Below are positions 63,396 through 64,000 of a stretch of DNA of 64,000 nucleotides, piece after piece. The stretch covers positions 1,674,001-1,738,000 of the forward strand of contig JAFBJZ010000457.1 of NCBI GenBank assembly GCA_016785225.1. The letters are read 5' to 3'. The notes beneath the pieces are model-generated. The model worked only from the letters and a program-made list of their open reading frames with translations. It had not been told where the DNA came from and ran no database searches. The position numbers and the translations under genes are program-made. Positions within the stretch are counted from its first letter, which is position 1, and the number at the start of each line of letters is the position of its first letter. This DNA is from Psettodes erumei (lineage: Eukaryota; Chordata; Actinopteri; Pleuronectiformes; Psettodidae).

Positions 63396-64000
63396 GAAAG
63401 CCCTAAGTTTATCATAAAGCTCATGAAGAGGACTGTGCATTATTTAATATTAAATACATAGCTCATAGATTAATACACAAATAAATTAATTACTAAATAA
63501 ATAAATTATATATGGGAAAAATCACTCGACTACCTAAAGTCATTCTGAGGCTCAGGGAAAACACGATGAAATGAAGCAGAGCAGATGATTAGGATGAAAG
63601 TGACCGGTGGACCAAAAGGTTAGTGCCTGTTCTCCAATGTTTAAAGATACACTGAATGGATTCCCTGCGTGTCATCATTTGAAACAATGACAGAGATTCC
63701 AAAAGCAATCATTTTTAACGGAACATTTTAAGTGTTCGCAATTGGAAGTCAAGTACGAGGCGGTCCTGTCCCCTCCTCGTACGAGAGCATAACTCACAAA
63801 ATAGAGAGGGAAAAAAAATGCTTGTTCCTATCATGTGGAAAGGAAAACGCTGCACATTCTGTACTCTGAATCTGTATAAACAAATGTCTTTTTTCATGTT
63901 CAAGTTTTTTCAAATGTCAAGGGGATTATTGCTTTCAGCTGGGAAATGTACCTAGATGCACATGTCAAGCCTCTTCCTCTTTTTGATGTCAACAAACGAC
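63396..64000 (+). other. insyn1: insyn1 3' untranslated region (start; end not in view)
   Basis: AT-rich sequence follows the stop codon. Canonical AATAAA hexamers lie at 63,480-63,485, 63,496-63,501 and 63,500-63,505, only 85-110 bases after the stop. The first possible cleavage would therefore give a very short 3' UTR. The sequence continues as ordinary non-coding DNA to the window edge, so a longer 3' UTR using a signal outside the window is equally possible. A minus-strand open frame at 63,715-63,903 has no recognisable content. Confidence 0.6.
63480..63505 (+). terminator. cluster of three poly(A) signal hexamers
   Basis: Three AATAAA hexamers (two overlapping at 63,496 and 63,500) lie within 110 bases of the insyn1 stop codon on the sense strand. 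The motif is common in AT-rich DNA, so use of these copies is inferred from position only. Confidence 0.45.

Noticed and set aside
1..64000. CRISPR arrays, operons, prophage or toxin-antitoxin systems
   Set aside because: Sequence character (long intron, vertebrate gene, microsatellites, fish repeats) is eukaryotic, and no such structures are present.
1..64000. tRNA or rRNA genes
   Set aside because: No box A/box B pairs with tRNA spacing and no rRNA-like blocks were seen by eye. A covariance-model scan was not possible here.

Overview
The window looks like nuclear DNA from a ray-finned fish, probably a percomorph-type teleost. It contains one spliced protein gene whose product matches vertebrate inhibitory synaptic factor 1 (INSYN1, formerly C15orf59). 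It also contains old copies of dispersed repeats that I recognise from teleost genomes, and many long CA/TG and GA microsatellites. I see no operons, CRISPR arrays, prophage or other prokaryotic features. The species call rests on remembered repeat and protein patterns, not on a search.

Layout. Bases 1 to about 22,500 appear to be intergenic or far-upstream DNA. They hold a degenerate LINE 3' piece (minus strand, about 925-1190), three dispersed teleost repeats (about 10,039, 14,085 and 20,300), microsatellites, a good CTCF-type motif (14,403) and a compact promoter-like cluster (CRE, inverted CCAAT, TATA-like; 18,202-18,302). From about 22,560 to 25,344 the sequence becomes purine-rich and locally CpG-rich, with plausible leader splice sites. 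This is the likely promoter and 5' untranslated region of insyn1. Coding exon 1 is 25,345-25,488 and coding exon 2 is 62,577-63,395. Both junctions are phase 0, and together they give a 320-residue protein. The 3' UTR starts at 63,396 and has AATAAA signals from 63,480.

The single intron (25,489-62,576, about 37 kb) makes up most of the window. It carries a long G-run just after the donor, a cluster of CACGT cores (27,062-27,125), a LINE 3' fragment (45,930-46,374), two pieces of one palindromic repeat family (44,798 and 61,672), a 36.2-kb dispersed repeat, and a CTCF-like site (48,469). Two candidate transcribed features inside the intron deserve testing. One is a fully open, phase 0-0, 102-nt segment ending in a consensus donor (42,168-42,269). 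The other is a minus-strand ETS/YY1 promoter with a short ATG-bearing first exon and a GTAAGT donor (57,424-57,500).

Function. INSYN1 is a postsynaptic scaffold of inhibitory (GABA/glycine) synapses linked to gephyrin and the dystroglycan complex. The protein read here keeps the N-terminal helical region, the conserved central blocks, an acidic run and a C-terminus with two TQT motifs that resemble LC8 dynein light chain binding sites. I found no clearly new biological system. The most interesting leads are the tandem TQT tail, the nested antisense promoter and the possible cassette exon.
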